Made by a program: the position numbers and the translations under genes | In this document: positions 5,821-6,353 of the stretch, piece by piece | How the letters are laid out: each line of letters begins with the position of its first letter | Position numbering within the stretch: position 1 is the stretch's first letter | Source of the DNA: SIG440 sp045580025 | Lineage (GTDB): Bacteria; Bacillota; Clostridia; Monoglobales; Monoglobaceae | Length of the DNA stretch: 6,353 nucleotides | Assembly (NCBI GenBank): GCA_045580025.1 | Contig: JAZNNB010000051.1 | Span: forward strand, 1 to 6,353 | Reading direction: 5' to 3' | Notes under the pieces: generated by a model | Told to the model about the DNA's origin: nothing | The model's input: only the letters and a program-made list of their open reading frames with translations | The model's database searches: none

Positions 5821-6353
5821 ATGGGGAAATATTTTGGAACTGACGGATTTCGTGGCGAAGCCAATGTAAACCTGACAGTTGAGCACGCTTTTAAGATAGG
5901 AAGATACCTTGGTTGGTATTATGGAAAAGAACACAAGTGCAAAGTGGTAATAGGCAAGGATACAAGACGGTCAAGCTATATGTTTGAATACGCTTTGGCG
6001 GCAGGACTTACAGCAAGCGGTGCTGATGCTTATCTTCTGCACGTTACAACAACGCCGTCCGTATCTTACGTCGTAAGAACGGAAGATTTTGATTGTGGCA
6101 TAATGATTTCAGCCAGCCACAATCCGTATAATGACAATGGCATAAAACTTATAAACAACCGTGGTGAAAAAATGTCAGAGTCGATTATTGCAGATGTTGA
6201 GGCATATATTGACGGAGTTATCAGGGAGATTCCCTTGGCTGTTGGTGAAAACATAGGCAGAACAATCGACTATGTTGCAGGAAGAAACCGCTATACTGGA
6301 TATATAATTTCACTTGCAAGAAATTCTTACAAGGGTCTCAAAATCGGACTTGA
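5821..6353 (+). CDS. glmM: Phosphoglucosamine mutase GlmM, 3' truncated by the window
   Basis: GlmM converts glucosamine-6-phosphate to glucosamine-1-phosphate in the cytoplasm, on the way to UDP-GlcNAc and peptidoglycan. The 177 visible codons cover about 40% of the usual 445-450 residues. They begin MGKYFGTDGFRG, the classic GlmM N-terminus (many orthologs have V where Phe10 is). The sugar-phosphate mutase features follow: VVIGKDTRRSS (42-52), a TTTPS segment (76-80) and the active-site loop ISASHNP (96-102), in which Ser99 is the residue that carries the phosphate. NDNGIKL follows soon after. The frame is open to the right edge with no stop. GGAGG at 5806-5810 is the ribosome binding site. 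Phosphomannomutase shares the fold, but the N-terminus fits GlmM best. Confidence 0.93.
   Translation, partial: MGKYFGTDGFRGEANVNLTVEHAFKIGRYLGWYYGKEHKCKVVIGKDTRRSSYMFEYALAAGLTASGADAYLLHVTTTPSVSYVVRTEDFDCGIMISASHNPYNDNGIKLINNRGEKMSESIIADVEAYIDGVIREIPLAVGENIGRTIDYVAGRNRYTGYIISLARNSYKGLKIGL

Noticed and set aside
5616..5843. 75-codon + strand open frame in the gap before glmM, running into glmM
   Set aside because: There is no ribosome binding site before its ATG, it overlaps the glmM start, and the opposite strand is equally open; the composition looks like a repeat or RNA element rather than a gene.
5634..5864. 76-codon - strand open frame across the same gap
   Set aside because: Its start lies inside glmM and it has no supported start signal; it mirrors the + strand frame.

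Overview
The window looks like a chromosomal segment of a strictly anaerobic, fairly AT-rich Firmicute of the class Clostridia. The signs are an [FeFe]-hydrogenase maturation GTPase (HydF), an oxygen-sensitive class I fumarate hydratase split into two subunits, strong AGGAGG-type ribosome binding sites, and consensus sigma-A-like promoters. All recognised genes lie on the + strand. I see no transposase, phage gene, CRISPR array, tRNA or rRNA.

Layout. (1) Bases 1-2871 look like one transcription unit: the 3' part of a diacylglycerol-kinase-family lipid kinase (its start lies off the left edge), hydF, and a sugar-1-phosphate nucleotidyltransferase-like gene. It ends at a clear intrinsic terminator (2887-2915). 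(2) A near-consensus extended -10 promoter (2918-2946) begins only a few bases after that terminator. It drives the class I fumarate hydratase alpha and beta subunits (3012-4415), whose stop and start codons abut. (3) After a weak terminator-like hairpin and a possible extended -10 promoter comes a small exported or membrane-anchored DUF4430-type protein (4487-4915). (4) A GlmU-like left-handed beta-helix acyltransferase (4949-5605) follows. A 215-base intergenic stretch of unusually high G+C with several inverted repeats separates it from the 5' part of glmM (5821 to the right edge, truncated).

How the genes fit together. The fumarate hydratase pair interconverts fumarate and malate in anaerobic carbon metabolism. 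HydF is the scaffold that delivers the di-iron subcluster to [FeFe]-hydrogenase; its partners HydE and HydG are not in the window. The GlmU-like acyltransferase and GlmM point to amino-sugar or UDP-GlcNAc supply for the cell envelope, and the lipid kinase acts on membrane lipids. Most of this is ordinary housekeeping content.

The parts most worth a second look are the 5606-5820 intergenic stretch (a candidate dispersed repeat or glmM leader RNA, with a hairpin over the glmM ribosome binding site), the HydF cluster-binding motif with Gln where His is usual, and the GlmU-like protein that lacks a pyrophosphorylase domain. I found no convincing evidence of a wholly new multi-gene system.
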